64,000 nt of DNA from Pseudomonas taiwanensis DSM 21245 (GTDB lineage: Bacteria > Pseudomonadota > Gammaproteobacteria > Pseudomonadales > Pseudomonadaceae). The stretch is from contig NZ_AUEC01000005.1 of NCBI RefSeq assembly GCF_000425785.1, forward strand, positions 1 to 64,000, written 5' to 3'. A model generated the notes under the pieces. It worked only from the letters and a program-made list of their open reading frames with translations, did no database searches and was not told the DNA's origin. Positions 1-8,864 of the stretch are shown piece after piece. The translations under genes were made by a program, and so were the position numbers. Numbering within the stretch: the first letter of the stretch is position 1; each line of letters opens with the position of its first letter.

Positions 1-182
1 GATTCCACCAGGCGTCGGTCATCGGCCTGATCGCCCACGTTCAGGGGCAAGGCGCCAAAGACGCTGCCGGCGGACACCCGCTGCAGGCCGTTGACACGAA
101 TATCGGAGATGGTGAAGGACTCGGCGTGAACTTCAGCGATCATCAGTGCGGAGAGGACCGCAGTTAGCAGCAGACGTTTCAT
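1..182 (-). CDS. bamA: Outer-membrane assembly factor BamA, N-terminal fragment
   Basis: Only the first 60 or so codons lie in the window; the gene continues past the left edge. The translation begins MKRLLLTAVLSALM, a typical signal peptide, followed by a mature start reading FTISDIRVNGLQRVSAG, the beginning of the first POTRA domain of BamA. BamA is the barrel subunit that inserts beta-barrel proteins into the outer membrane. Its position directly downstream of rseP on the same strand, with a gap of about 75 bases, is the conserved arrangement in gammaproteobacteria and supports the call. Confidence is limited only by truncation. Confidence 0.85.
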   Translation of the reverse strand, partial: MKRLLLTAVLSALMIAEVHAESFTISDIRVNGLQRVSAGSVFGALPLNVGDQADDRRLVE

Positions 183-256
183 GAAGTCCTTTTATTCCAA
201 CTGGCAATAAACCACCCGCCGTATGAAAACGGCAGGTTCGCAATTGAGCGAATCTT

Positions 257-1609
257 TTATAGTCGACCCAGATCGTTGATCAGGGCGAGCAACATCACCC
301 CAATGACCAAACTGATACCGATCTGGACCCCCCAACCTTGCACCCGATCCGACAGCGGACGACCGCGCGCCCACTCGACCAGGTAAAACAGCAAATGCCC
401 CCCATCCAGTACCGGGATGGGCAGCAGGTTAAGAACCCCCAGGCTTATGCTCAGGTAGGCCAGGAAATTCAGGAAATCCCCCACGCCGGACTGGGCCGAA
501 GCGCCCGCCACTTTAGCAATGGTTATCGGTCCGCTCAAGTTTTTTACCGAGAGCTCCCCGAACAGCATTTTCTTTAGCGATTCGAGGGTTAGCACACTCA
601 TGTTCCAGGTGCGCGACAAGCCCTCGCCCACTGCCTCGAGCGGGCCATAGCTGACTTCGCGCAGCATGCTGGCGGGCCATTCGGCGCCCTTGACTCCTGC
701 CCCCAGGTAGCCGCCGGAGGCTTTGCCTTCGCCGCGCCGGGCCAGCGTCACCGGGACGTCCAGCGGCGCGCCATCACGCTCCACACGCAGCAACACCTTG
801 GCTTCGGGGCGTGCGCGCACGGTGTCGACCACGTGCTGCCAGTCGCTCACCGTCACGCCATCGACGGCCAACAATTTGTCACCACTTTTGAGCCCGGCCG
901 CTGCGGCCGGCCCCTTTGGATCGATTTCAGCCAGAACCGGCGAAATGGCCGGACGCCATGGACGCAAGCCCAGGGACTGGATCGGGTCCGGCTCGTCGGC
1001 GCCCTTGAGCCAACCCGCGAGCGTGATCTGGTACTGACGCTCGACCGTGGCTCCTTCGTCCCGCACGCCGACTTGCAGGGTGCCGCTCTCGCCCAGGCGC
1101 CGAACCAGCTGCAGGTTGACTGCCGACCAGCCACTGGTCGGTTTTCCGTCGATGGATACGATTTCCTGACCAGCGACCAAGCCCGCCGAAGCCGCCAGGC
1201 TACCGGACTCGACCGCACCGATGACCGGACGGATCTGCTGGGTGCCGAGCATGGCCAGCAGCCAGAAGAAGAAAATGGCCAGCAGGAAGTTGGCGATCGG
1301 CCCCGCCGCCACGATGGCGATACGCTGACGGACGGATTTGCGATTGAACGACTGCTCGATCAGCGCTGGCGGCACTTCACCCTCGCGTTCGTCGAGCATC
1401 TTGACGTAGCCGCCCAGCGGGATCGCCGCCACCACGAACTCGGTGCCATGGCGGTCATGCCAGCGAATCAACGGTGTGCCGAACCCCACGGAGAAGCGCA
1501 GCACCTTGACGCCACAGCGTCGGGCCACCCAGAAGTGGCCGAACTCGTGGAAAGTGACCAATACACCCAAGGCCACCAGGGTGCCGATAATCATGTAGAG
1601 CGCAGTCAT
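257..1609 (-). CDS. rseP: Site-2 intramembrane zinc metalloprotease RseP
   Basis: This is a 450-residue inner-membrane protease that cleaves anti-sigma factor (RseA/MucA) inside the membrane after DegS/AlgW, releasing the envelope stress sigma factor. The zinc-binding HEFGH motif is at residues 21-25 in the first membrane segment and the second S2P signature, with PVLDGGH, is near the C-terminus. Two periplasmic PDZ domains lie between them. I chose the second ATG (1609) because GGAG lies six bases before it; the ATG two codons upstream would abut that sequence. It sits between dxr and bamA in the conserved isoprenoid/envelope block. Confidence 0.95.
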   Translation of the reverse strand: MTALYMIIGTLVALGVLVTFHEFGHFWVARRCGVKVLRFSVGFGTPLIRWHDRHGTEFVVAAIPLGGYVKMLDEREGEVPPALIEQSFNRKSVRQRIAIVAAGPIANFLLAIFFFWLLAMLGTQQIRPVIGAVESGSLAASAGLVAGQEIVSIDGKPTSGWSAVNLQLVRRLGESGTLQVGVRDEGATVERQYQITLAGWLKGADEPDPIQSLGLRPWRPAISPVLAEIDPKGPAAAAGLKSGDKLLAVDGVTVSDWQHVVDTVRARPEAKVLLRVERDGAPLDVPVTLARRGEGKASGGYLGAGVKGAEWPASMLREVSYGPLEAVGEGLSRTWNMSVLTLESLKKMLFGELSVKNLSGPITIAKVAGASAQSGVGDFLNFLAYLSISLGVLNLLPIPVLDGGHLLFYLVEWARGRPLSDRVQGWGVQIGISLVIGVMLLALINDLGRL

Positions 1610-1655
1610 ATCCATCTCCGAATGACGTTCAGCGGAACCTGGAGCAAGGCCTGCA

Positions 1656-2846
1656 TCAGCGGCCGTGGCGCCTCAACCACTCACGGGACAGTTCCCGGGC
1701 GCGCTGGTCGGCAGCGAACACCGCATCCAGCGACGGCAGCGAGACCACTGGCTCCTGGTCAAGCACCTGTTCGATCATACTCGCGATTTCTGGAAAGCGG
1801 ATGCGCCGCTGGAGAAATGCCTCGACCGCCACTTCGTTGGCCGCATTGAGCACGGCAGGCGCACTGTTGCCCGCCTCGGCAGCCTGCCGCGCCAGGCGCA
1901 AGCAAGGGAAGCGTTGTTCGTCGGGCGCCTGGAAATCCAGACGAGCGATGGCGAACAAGTCCAGCGGGGCTACCCCGGAGTCGATCCGCTCGGGCCAGGC
2001 CAGGGCGTTTGCTATGGGCGTGCGCATGTCTGGATTGCCCAGCTGGGCCAGCACCGAACCGTCGACATAATCCACCAACGAGTGGATCACGCTCTGCGGG
2101 TGAACCACCACTTCGACCTTGGCCGGCGCTGCATCGAACAACCAGCATGCTTCGATCAGCTCCAGGCCCTTGTTCATCATGCTGGCCGAGTCCACGGAAA
2201 TCTTGCGCCCCATGGACCAGTTAGGGTGGGCACAGGCCTGCTCCGGCGTGACATTGGCCAGGGCCGCCTGGGGCGTCTCGCGGAATGGGCCGCCCGACGC
2301 CGTCAGGAGGATGCGCCGCACCCCGACCTGAACCAGCCCACGACCGTAGTCGCCGGGCAGGCACTGGAAAATGGCATTGTGTTCACTGTCGATGGGCAAC
2401 AGCACAGCGCCACTGCGCCGCACCGCATCCATGAACAGTGCGCCGGACATCACCAAGGCTTCCTTGTTGGCCAGCAACACCTTCTTGCCTGCCTCGACGG
2501 CAGCCAAGGTCGGACGCAACCCAGCGGCGCCGACGATAGCGGCCATCACCGCATCGACTTCCTGCGCCGCCGCGACCTGACACAGCCCCGCCTCGCCCTC
2601 GAGCACTTCGGTGGCACAGCGCGCGGCAGCCAGGCCCTCGCGCAGACGCGCAGCACTTTCTGCATCCGGCACCACTGCATAGACCGGATCATGGCGAACG
2701 CACAGTGCCAGCAACTCGTCGATACGCGAATAACCGCTGAGCGCGAACACCCGATAGCGCTCGGGATGGCGAGCGATCACATCCAGCGTGCTAAGGCCAA
2801 TGGACCCGGTAGCGCCGAGTACGGTAATGCGTTGCAGCGTACTCAC
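1656..2846 (-). CDS. dxr: 1-deoxy-D-xylulose 5-phosphate reductoisomerase
   Basis: Second enzyme of the MEP isoprenoid pathway, converting DXP to MEP with NADPH. The N-terminal [16 protein letters not shown] is the nucleotide-binding segment and SGGPFR and the [14 protein letters not shown] region are the family's catalytic and substrate-loop signatures. A GTG at 2846 gives a 396-residue protein starting [11 protein letters not shown] and overlaps the cdsA stop by a few bases, suggesting translational coupling. An in-frame ATG at 2858 would add four residues. The product feeds undecaprenyl phosphate made by uppS two genes upstream. Confidence 0.95.
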   Translation of the reverse strand: MSTLQRITVLGATGSIGLSTLDVIARHPERYRVFALSGYSRIDELLALCVRHDPVYAVVPDAESAARLREGLAAARCATEVLEGEAGLCQVAAAQEVDAVMAAIVGAAGLRPTLAAVEAGKKVLLANKEALVMSGALFMDAVRRSGAVLLPIDSEHNAIFQCLPGDYGRGLVQVGVRRILLTASGGPFRETPQAALANVTPEQACAHPNWSMGRKISVDSASMMNKGLELIEACWLFDAAPAKVEVVVHPQSVIHSLVDYVDGSVLAQLGNPDMRTPIANALAWPERIDSGVAPLDLFAIARLDFQAPDEQRFPCLRLARQAAEAGNSAPAVLNAANEVAVEAFLQRRIRFPEIASMIEQVLDQEPVVSLPSLDAVFAADQRARELSREWLRRHGR

Positions 2847-3658
2847 ATCACACCCCATTCAGCCGCCCACAGCAGCACCGCGAAGATCGGGATCGCCGCC
2901 GTCAGGCTGTCGATGCGATCGAGCACGCCGCCGTGACCTGGCAGCAGGTTGCTGCTGTCCTTGATGCCCGAGCGGCGCTTGAACATGCTCTCGGTCAGGT
3001 CACCCACTACCGAGGACATGACCACTACCGCAGCGCCCAGCAGCCCCAGGACGATCTGGCCGAAGCTCCAGTCCCGGCTGATACCCACCACCAGGGTGAT
3101 GAGCAGGCACAGGGCCAGACCGCCATAGACGCCTTCCCAGCTCTTGCCTGGGCTGACCTGCGCAGCCAGCTTGCGCTTGCCGAAAGCACGCCCGGAGAAA
3201 TAAGCCCCGATATCGGCCGCCCAGACCAGCACCATGACCGACAGGATCAACCAGTTGCCCAACGGCCAATGCTTGAGCAAGACCAGCCCTTGCCAGGCCG
3301 GCAGCAGCACCAGCAAGCCGATCAGCAATCGGCAGGCGGCGCTGGCCCAAAGCTCGCTGCTGCGTGGGTAGGTGAGCACCAGCCAGGTGGCCAGCCCCCA
3401 CCAGATCACCGCCGCACCCAGCACCCAGGGCGCAAGGTCGGGCATCAGGTAGAGCAGCATCAGCGCCCCGGCAACCACGGCGGCGTAGGCAATACGCAGC
3501 GGCTGGGCCATCAGCCCGGCCAGGCGCGCCCACTCCCAGGCACCAAGGGTGACCACGAAGCCGATGAACAGGGCGAAATCCCCGCCGTTGAGCAGGAAAA
3601 AGCCGCCCAGCGCGACCGGCAGCAGGATCAGCGCAGTAATGATGCGTTGTTTAAGCAT
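2843..3658 (-). CDS. cdsA: Phosphatidate cytidylyltransferase
   Basis: A 271-residue polytopic membrane enzyme that makes CDP-diacylglycerol from phosphatidate and CTP, the branch point of phospholipid synthesis. About eight hydrophobic segments are visible, and the C-terminal block [20 protein letters not shown] followed by [14 protein letters not shown] is the CdsA signature with its metal-binding aspartates. The start codon overlaps the last base of the uppS stop (TAATG arrangement) and its end overlaps dxr, so these genes are cotranscribed. Confidence 0.95.
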   Translation of the reverse strand: MLKQRIITALILLPVALGGFFLLNGGDFALFIGFVVTLGAWEWARLAGLMAQPLRIAYAAVVAGALMLLYLMPDLAPWVLGAAVIWWGLATWLVLTYPRSSELWASAACRLLIGLLVLLPAWQGLVLLKHWPLGNWLILSVMVLVWAADIGAYFSGRAFGKRKLAAQVSPGKSWEGVYGGLALCLLITLVVGISRDWSFGQIVLGLLGAAVVVMSSVVGDLTESMFKRRSGIKDSSNLLPGHGGVLDRIDSLTAAIPIFAVLLWAAEWGVM

Positions 3659-4413
3659 TAAGCACGAGCTCCAGCCTCGACCTGCTCGCTGGTCTTACCG
3701 AAGCGGCGCTGGCGCGAAGCGAAATCGGCCAACGCGTTGCGCATGGCCTCGTGTTTGAAGTCCGGCCAATAGAGGTCGGAGAAATACAGCTCGGCATAAG
3801 CCAGCTGCCAAAGCAGGAAGTTGCTGATGCGGTGCTCGCCGCCGGTGCGAATGCACAGGTCGGGCAAAGGCAGCTCCCCCGTCGCCAGGCAAGTCTGCAA
3901 CAAGTCAGGCGTGATGTCCTCCGGACGCAGGTGGCCGGCCTGGACTTCACGGGCCAGGCGCTGGGCGGCCTGGGCGATATCCCATTGACCGCCATAATTG
4001 GCGGCGATCTGCAGGATGAAGCGGTTGTTGCCCGCAGTCAGCGCCTCGGCTTCACGCATGGCCGCCTGCAGCTCAGGATGGAAACGCGAGCGATCACCGA
4101 TGATGCGCAAGCTGATGTTGTTCTCGTTTAGCCGCTTGGCCTCACGACGCAGGGCCGAGAAGAACAACTCCATCAGCGCCCCTACCTCATCGGCCGGACG
4201 CTGCCAGTTCTCGCTGGAGAACGCGAACAGGGTCAGCACCTCGACCCCGGACTGCGCGCACACTTCGATGACCGCACGAACGGCGTCGACGCCCGCCTTG
4301 TGCCCGGCAACGCCGGGCAACAGACGCTTTTTCGCCCAGCGATTGTTGCCATCCATGATGATCGCGACGTGACGCGGCACCGAAGACAGTGCCGCCAGCT
4401 TGGTCTTTTCCAT
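3658..4413 (-). CDS. uppS: Undecaprenyl diphosphate synthase (cis-prenyltransferase)
   Basis: A 251-residue soluble enzyme that condenses isopentenyl units onto farnesyl diphosphate to give C55 undecaprenyl diphosphate, the lipid carrier for peptidoglycan and O-antigen. The N-terminal IIMDGNNRWAKKR contains the catalytic Asp of the cis-prenyltransferase family, and the C-terminal DLCIRTGGEHRISNFLLWQ and DLYWPDF blocks complete the active site. It lies 15 bases after frr and overlaps cdsA by one base. Length and motifs are normal for the family. Confidence 0.95.
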   Translation of the reverse strand: MEKTKLAALSSVPRHVAIIMDGNNRWAKKRLLPGVAGHKAGVDAVRAVIEVCAQSGVEVLTLFAFSSENWQRPADEVGALMELFFSALRREAKRLNENNISLRIIGDRSRFHPELQAAMREAEALTAGNNRFILQIAANYGGQWDIAQAAQRLAREVQAGHLRPEDITPDLLQTCLATGELPLPDLCIRTGGEHRISNFLLWQLAYAELYFSDLYWPDFKHEAMRNALADFASRQRRFGKTSEQVEAGARA

Positions 4414-4428
4414 TAAAAAACCTCGGCC

Positions 4429-4986
4429 TTAGACGGCCATAAGGTCCTTTTCCTTGGCTTTGAACGCAGCGTCGATTTCGGCGACGAACTTGTCGGTCAG
4501 CTTCTGGATCTCGTCCGCGGCGCGGCGTTCTTCGTCTTCGCTGATTTCCTTGTCCTTGGTCAGCTTCTTCAGGTCGGCGAGTGCGTCACGACGAACGTTA
4601 CGTACCGCCACCTTGGCATCTTCGGCGACGCCGCTGGCCTGCTTGGTGTAACCCTTGCGGGTTTCCTCGGTCAGGGCAGGCATCGGAACACGGATGGTGG
4701 TGCCGGCGCTGGAGGGGTTCAGGCCCAGGTCGGAGGTCAGGATCGCCTTCTCGATGGCGGCGCTGAGGTTCTTGTCGTGGGCGACGATCTTCAGGGTACG
4801 GGCGTCTTCGACGGTGATCGCGGCCACCTGGTTCAGCGGCATCTCGCTGCCCCACGCAGGGACCTTGACGCTGTCCAGAATGCTTGGGTGGGCGCGACCG
4901 GTGCGGATCGCCGCCAGGTTGCGACCCAGGGCCTCGATGGACTTGGTCATGCGCTCCTGAGCGTCTTTCTTGATGTCGTTGATCAT
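4429..4986 (-). CDS. frr: Ribosome recycling factor
   Basis: A 185-residue factor that, with EF-G, splits post-termination ribosomes. Full length, with the recognisable core ([14 protein letters not shown] near the N-terminus) and the long charged three-helix bundle. Its start overlaps the pyrH stop by four bases (ATGA), so frr is translationally coupled to pyrH, the usual pyrH-frr-uppS-cdsA order. No irregularity was seen. Confidence 0.96.
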   Translation of the reverse strand: MINDIKKDAQERMTKSIEALGRNLAAIRTGRAHPSILDSVKVPAWGSEMPLNQVAAITVEDARTLKIVAHDKNLSAAIEKAILTSDLGLNPSSAGTTIRVPMPALTEETRKGYTKQASGVAEDAKVAVRNVRRDALADLKKLTKDKEISEDEERRAADEIQKLTDKFVAEIDAAFKAKEKDLMAV

Positions 4987-5726
4987 GCTTCGCCTTCCTC
5001 GATCAAAGTACCTTCAGCGCCACCCACCACGATATTCAGCAGGGCGCCAGGCTTGTTCATGTTGAATACCCGCAATGGCATCTTGTGGTCGCGGCACAGG
5101 CAGATTGCGGTCAGATCCATAACGCCGAGCTTGCGATCCAGAACCTCGTCGTAGGTCAGGTGATCGAACTTCTCGGCATGCGGATCCTTGAATGGATCGG
5201 CAGTGTACACACCATCGACCTTGGTCGCCTTCAGCACAACGTCGGCATCGATTTCGATGGCGCGCAGACAGGCTGCGGAGTCGGTGGTGAAGAACGGATT
5301 GCCGGTACCGGCGGAGAAAATTACCACATCCCCGGAGTTGAGGTGGCGAATAGCTTTGCGACGATCGTAATGATCGGTGACACCGACCATGGAAATGGCC
5401 GACATGACCAGGGCCGGGATGTTCGAACGCTCCAAGGCGTCGCGCATGGCCAGGGCGTTCATCACGGTGGCCAGCATACCCATGTGGTCACCGGTGACGC
5501 GATCCATACCGGCTGCACTGAGCGCGGCGCCGCGGAACAGGTTACCACCGCCGATCACCAGGCCAACCTGGACGCCGATACCGACCAATTGGCCGACTTC
5601 CAGGGCCATGCGATCCAGCACCTTCGGGTCGATCCCGAAGTCTTCCGAGCCCATCAGGGCCTCGCCGCTAAGTTTGAGCAAAATGCGTTTATAGCGAGGT
5701 TGGCGACCACTCACCTGCTGAGCCAT
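4983..5726 (-). CDS. pyrH: UMP kinase
   Basis: A 247-residue bacterial UMP kinase of the amino-acid kinase fold, phosphorylating UMP to UDP. The [15 protein letters not shown] phosphate-binding start, the [10 protein letters not shown] loop and the [14 protein letters not shown] segment are all present. It lies 180 bases downstream of tsf, with a strong hairpin between them, so it may have its own promoter as well as read-through from tsf. It heads the pyrH-frr-uppS-cdsA-dxr-rseP run of short overlaps. Confidence 0.96.
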   Translation of the reverse strand: MAQQVSGRQPRYKRILLKLSGEALMGSEDFGIDPKVLDRMALEVGQLVGIGVQVGLVIGGGNLFRGAALSAAGMDRVTGDHMGMLATVMNALAMRDALERSNIPALVMSAISMVGVTDHYDRRKAIRHLNSGDVVIFSAGTGNPFFTTDSAACLRAIEIDADVVLKATKVDGVYTADPFKDPHAEKFDHLTYDEVLDRKLGVMDLTAICLCRDHKMPLRVFNMNKPGALLNIVVGGAEGTLIEEGEA

Positions 5727-5850
5727 TGCGAGTCTCTCCTGCGGCGTACTGTAGAAAATTCCGTGCGGGCTGTTTGCAGCCTGCTAACTGTAGCGTGGCA
5801 CCGTTTTGGTGCCAGCAGAGACCGGTTCGATAAACCCGTCTCCGTTTTGA

Positions 5851-5886
5851 CAAAGAGGCTGCGCGCGTGAGCGGGCAGCCTCTTTG
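5851..5886 (-). terminator. Hairpin between tsf and pyrH
   Basis: A perfect 12-base inverted repeat (5851-5862 with 5875-5886, core CAAAGAGGCTGC) follows the tsf stop. On the minus strand the stem is followed by only a short, interrupted T tract, so it may be a weak intrinsic terminator or an RNA-stabilising structure that reduces tsf-to-pyrH read-through. Confidence 0.6.
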
Positions 5887-5906
5887 GGGCGACAGACGAG
5901 TCTGTC

Positions 5907-6770
5907 TTACTGCTTGGCGGCAGCGACCTGAGCGGCAACTTCTTCAGCGAAGTTGTCGACTGGCTTCTCGATGCCTTCGCCGACTTTGAAGTAGGTGAAG
6001 GAAACGATTTCAGCACCGGCTTTCTTGGCCAGCTCGCCAACTTTGACTTCTGGGTTCATGACGAAAGCTTGCTCGACCAGCGAAGCTTCGGCCAGGAACT
6101 TCGAGATACGACCCTTGATCATGTTCTCGACGATGTTTTCTGGCTTGCCAGCGATCTTGTCAGCGTTCAGCTGCAGGAAGACGCCCTTCTCACGCTCGAT
6201 GGCTTCAGGGGAAACTTCCGAAGGCAGCAGGAACTCTGGGTTCGAAGCTGCGACGTGCATGGCGATGTTCTTGGCCAGTTCAACGTCACCGCCTTTCAGA
6301 ACAACGGCTGCGCCGATCTTGTTACCGTGCAGGTAAGCACCGACAACGTCACCTTCAACGCGCACCAGGCGACGGATGTTGACGTTTTCGCCGCACTTGG
6401 CAACCAGGGCTTCACGAGCGGATTCGCGCGAAGCGATCAGCGGAGCGGCGTCGGTCAGCTTCTGAGCGAAAGCTTCTTCGATGCTTTCAGCAACGAAGGC
6501 CTTGAAGTCATCTTGCAGGGCCAGGAAGTCGGTCTGCGAGTTCACTTCCAGCAGGACAGCGGCCTTGCCGTCGGTCTTGACGGCGATGGCGCCTTCGGCG
6601 GCAACGTTGCCAGCCTTCTTGGCGGCCTTGATGGCGCCCGAGGCACGCATGTCGTCAATGGCTTTCTCGATGTCGCCGCCGGCCTTTTCCAGGGCCTTTT
6701 TGCAATCCATCATGCCTTCGCCGGTACGCTCGCGCAGTTCTTTGACCAGCGCTGCAGTAATTGCTGCCAT
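5907..6770 (-). CDS. tsf: Translation elongation factor Ts
   Basis: A 287-residue guanine-nucleotide exchange factor for EF-Tu. The N-terminal UBA-like domain (VKELRERTGEGMMDCKKAL) is followed by the core with the TDFLA motif (SQTDFLALQDDF), which contacts the EF-Tu nucleotide site. It follows rpsB on the same strand, the conserved rpsB-tsf operon, with an attenuator-like hairpin in the 187-base gap. Length is normal. Confidence 0.97.
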   Translation of the reverse strand: MAAITAALVKELRERTGEGMMDCKKALEKAGGDIEKAIDDMRASGAIKAAKKAGNVAAEGAIAVKTDGKAAVLLEVNSQTDFLALQDDFKAFVAESIEEAFAQKLTDAAPLIASRESAREALVAKCGENVNIRRLVRVEGDVVGAYLHGNKIGAAVVLKGGDVELAKNIAMHVAASNPEFLLPSEVSPEAIEREKGVFLQLNADKIAGKPENIVENMIKGRISKFLAEASLVEQAFVMNPEVKVGELAKKAGAEIVSFTYFKVGEGIEKPVDNFAEEVAAQVAAAKQ

Positions 6771-6903
6771 TTCAAAATCCTCTTGGAAAGTTTTTCAACC
6801 ATTCCACCCGCTTGTGACGGGCGTTCAATTCTGCAAATCCACTGCTTTTATCGTCAGCGACCCATGATGCGGGGCCGTTGCTGACAGCAGGATTTCAAGG
6901 TGG

Positions 6904-6930
6904 CAAAAAGGGGGCCAAGCCCCCTTTTTG
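6904..6930 (-). terminator. Rho-independent terminator/attenuator between rpsB and tsf
   Basis: AAAAAGGGGG (6905-6914) pairs perfectly with CCCCCTTTTT (6920-6929) around a five-base loop, giving a GC stem with a T tract on the minus strand. It lies about 28 bases after the rpsB stop. A partial terminator here would let rpsB be transcribed more than tsf, as known for the equivalent E. coli gap; its efficiency in this organism is inference. Confidence 0.85.
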
Positions 6931-6957
6931 CGTGCCAAGTCAGACGCTAAGCGTCAA

Positions 6958-7695
6958 TTACTCAGCAGCAGGTGCAGCCGCTTCTTCAGCGTAGACTTCG
7001 GTGCCGCCAGCAACGTTGTTGCGGCCGCGGATGACGGCGTCAGCCATCGAAGTCATGTACAGCTCGATGGCGCGAATGGCGTCGTCGTTACCTGGGATGA
7101 CGAAATCAACACCTTCCGGGCTGCTGTTGGTATCGACAACGCCGATGACCGGGATGCCCAGCTTGTTGGCTTCGGTGATAGCAATGCGCTCGTGCTCAAC
7201 GTCGATCACGAACAGGGCATCAGGCAGACCGCCCATGTCCTTGATACCGCCCAGGCTGCGATCCAGCTTTTCCAGATCACGGGTGCGCATCAGGGCTTCT
7301 TTCTTGGTCAGCTTGGCGAAGGTGCCATCTTCGGCCTGGGTTTCCAGGTCGCGCAGACGCTTGATCGAAGCACGGATGGTTTTGTAGTTGGTCAGCATGC
7401 CGCCCAACCAACGGTGGTCAACGTATGGCGAACCGCAACGAGCAGCTTGCTCGGCGACGATCTTGCCGGCGGAACGCTTGGTGCCGACGAACAGGATCTT
7501 GTTCTTGCCCTGGGCCAGGCGCTCTACGAACGACAGAGCGTCGTTGAACATCGGCAGGGTTTTTTCCAGGTTGATGATGTGAATCTTGTTACGCGCGCCG
7601 AAAATGAACTTGCCCATTTTCGGGTTCCAGTAACGGGTCTGGTGGCCGAAGTGCACACCGGCCTTCAGCATATCGCGCATATTGACTTGGGACAT
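6958..7695 (-). CDS. rpsB: 30S ribosomal protein S2
   Basis: A 245-residue S2 protein starting [20 protein letters not shown], with the family blocks [11 protein letters not shown] and [13 protein letters not shown]. The open frame extends 32 codons upstream, but the extension lies in the leader RNA, and the ATG at 7695 is where family homology begins. First gene of the rpsB-tsf operon, read divergently from map. In gammaproteobacteria S2 represses its own operon through the leader; the leader here fits that (see separate entry). Confidence 0.97.
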   Translation of the reverse strand: MSQVNMRDMLKAGVHFGHQTRYWNPKMGKFIFGARNKIHIINLEKTLPMFNDALSFVERLAQGKNKILFVGTKRSAGKIVAEQAARCGSPYVDHRWLGGMLTNYKTIRASIKRLRDLETQAEDGTFAKLTKKEALMRTRDLEKLDRSLGGIKDMGGLPDALFVIDVEHERIAITEANKLGIPVIGVVDTNSSPEGVDFVIPGNDDAIRAIELYMTSMADAVIRGRNNVAGGTEVYAEEAAAPAAE

Positions 7696-7832
7696 GATAG
7701 TTCCTTGATAAGTCGGGTTGGGCCTCCACGTATCCCAATGACCAACCCGCGATTCCGAAGAGTCGGGGCACCCAGGCCATCGTGTCGACACGTGTGTGGG
7801 GTTTAGTACTCTCGGGGTCGTCCCCGAAAGCG
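7696..7832 (-). promoter_or_regulatory. rpsB 5' leader, probable S2 autoregulatory RNA
   Basis: About 136 bases lie between the predicted transcription start and the rpsB ATG. On the minus strand the leader can form a proximal hairpin (CGGGG-ACGA-CCCCG, near 7814-7827) and a long-range pairing of GGGTTGG with CCAACCC just before the start codon. A structured leader that binds S2 is established for E. coli rpsB and conserved in gammaproteobacteria; assignment here rests on position and structure only. Confidence 0.55.
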
Positions 7833-7838
7833 GCGCAT

Positions 7839-7847
7839 TTTATACCA
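7839..7847 (-). promoter_or_regulatory. rpsB extended -10 promoter
   Basis: The minus strand reads TGTGGTATAAAATGCGCCGC: an extended -10 (TGG followed by TATAAA) and then a GC-rich discriminator. No good -35 is visible at 17 bases, which suits an extended -10 promoter. A GC-rich discriminator is typical of stringently controlled ribosomal promoters. Confidence 0.65.
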
Positions 7848-8042
7848 CAGACCGCAGGCGAACGGAACCCGAATAAGGTCTCGTCCGTCAGCGTTTTTTG
7901 CAGCACCCTGGCTTTCAGGCCAGAATGCCCTCTATAGACAGCAGGACGACCGCCTTTATCCCGACCGATTGCCGCCCTGCTCTGGTAGAATCCGGCCTTT
8001 CCCGTTTGTTCGCGCCATCGATGGCGCCGTAGAGAGCCTGCA
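7848..8042. other. rpsB/map divergent intergenic region
   Basis: Together with the rpsB leader this makes a 347-base stretch without genes. Besides the rpsB promoter it holds a candidate map promoter at 7983-7991 (TGG followed by TAGAAT, another extended -10) about 50 bases before the map ATG. No small gene or further conserved structure is evident. Confidence 0.45.
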
Positions 8043-8825
8043 ATGACCGTCACCATCAAGACCGCAGAAGACATCGAGAAGATGCGCATCGCCGGCCGCC
8101 TGGCCGCCGAAGTGCTCGAAATGATCGAAGAGCACGTCAAGCCCGGTGTCACCACCGAGGAGCTGGACCGCCTGTGCCACGACTACATCGTCAACGTCCA
8201 GCAGGCCATCCCGGCCCCGCTCAACTACAAGGGCTACCCCAAGTCGATCTGCACCTCGATCAACCACGTCGTCTGCCATGGCATTCCCAACGACAAGCCG
8301 CTCAAGGACGGTGACACCATCAACATCGACGTGACCGTCATCAAGGATGGCTACCACGGCGATACCAGCCGCATGTTCCACGTCGGCACCGTCGCCCCCT
8401 GGGCCGAGCGCCTGTCCAAGGTGACGCAAGAGTGCATGTACAAGGCCATCGAGCTGGTCAAGCCGGGCTGCCGCCTGGGTGACATCGGCGAGGTCATCCA
8501 GAAGCACGCCGAGAAGAACGGCTTTTCGGTGGTGCGCGAGTTCTGCGGCCACGGCATCGGCAAGGTGTTCCACGAAGAGCCGCAGATCCTGCACTACGGC
8601 AAGGCCGGCACCGGCATGGAGCTCAAGGAAGGCATGACCTTCACCATCGAGCCGATGATCAACCAGGGCAAGGCCGACACCAAGGTATTGGGCGACGGCT
8701 GGACCGCCATCACCAAGGACCGCAAGCTCTCGGCCCAGTGGGAACACACCCTGGTGGTCACCGCCACCGGCTACGAGATCTTCACCCTGCGCAAGGACGA
8801 TACCATCCCGCGCACCTCGGCTTGA
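8043..8825 (+). CDS. map: Methionine aminopeptidase, type I
   Basis: A 260-residue dinuclear-metal enzyme that removes the initiator methionine from nascent proteins. The metal ligands are visible: Asp in INIDVTV, Asp in GDTSRMF, His in CGHGIG, Glu in TIEPM and Glu in QWEHTL; the substrate His is in NHVVCHGIPN. Type I, since the helical insert of type II is absent. Divergent from rpsB and 39 bases upstream of glnD, an order conserved in pseudomonads. Confidence 0.97.
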   Translation: MTVTIKTAEDIEKMRIAGRLAAEVLEMIEEHVKPGVTTEELDRLCHDYIVNVQQAIPAPLNYKGYPKSICTSINHVVCHGIPNDKPLKDGDTINIDVTVIKDGYHGDTSRMFHVGTVAPWAERLSKVTQECMYKAIELVKPGCRLGDIGEVIQKHAEKNGFSVVREFCGHGIGKVFHEEPQILHYGKAGTGMELKEGMTFTIEPMINQGKADTKVLGDGWTAITKDRKLSAQWEHTLVVTATGYEIFTLRKDDTIPRTSA

Positions 8826-8864
8826 GCCCACACTAGGCAAACACTCAGACAGGAACGCGACGCG

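Noticed and set aside
833..1849. Plus-strand open frame of 338 codons opposite rseP and dxr
   Set aside because: Antisense shadow in GC-rich DNA; composition is Arg/His/Gln-rich and no family is recognisable.
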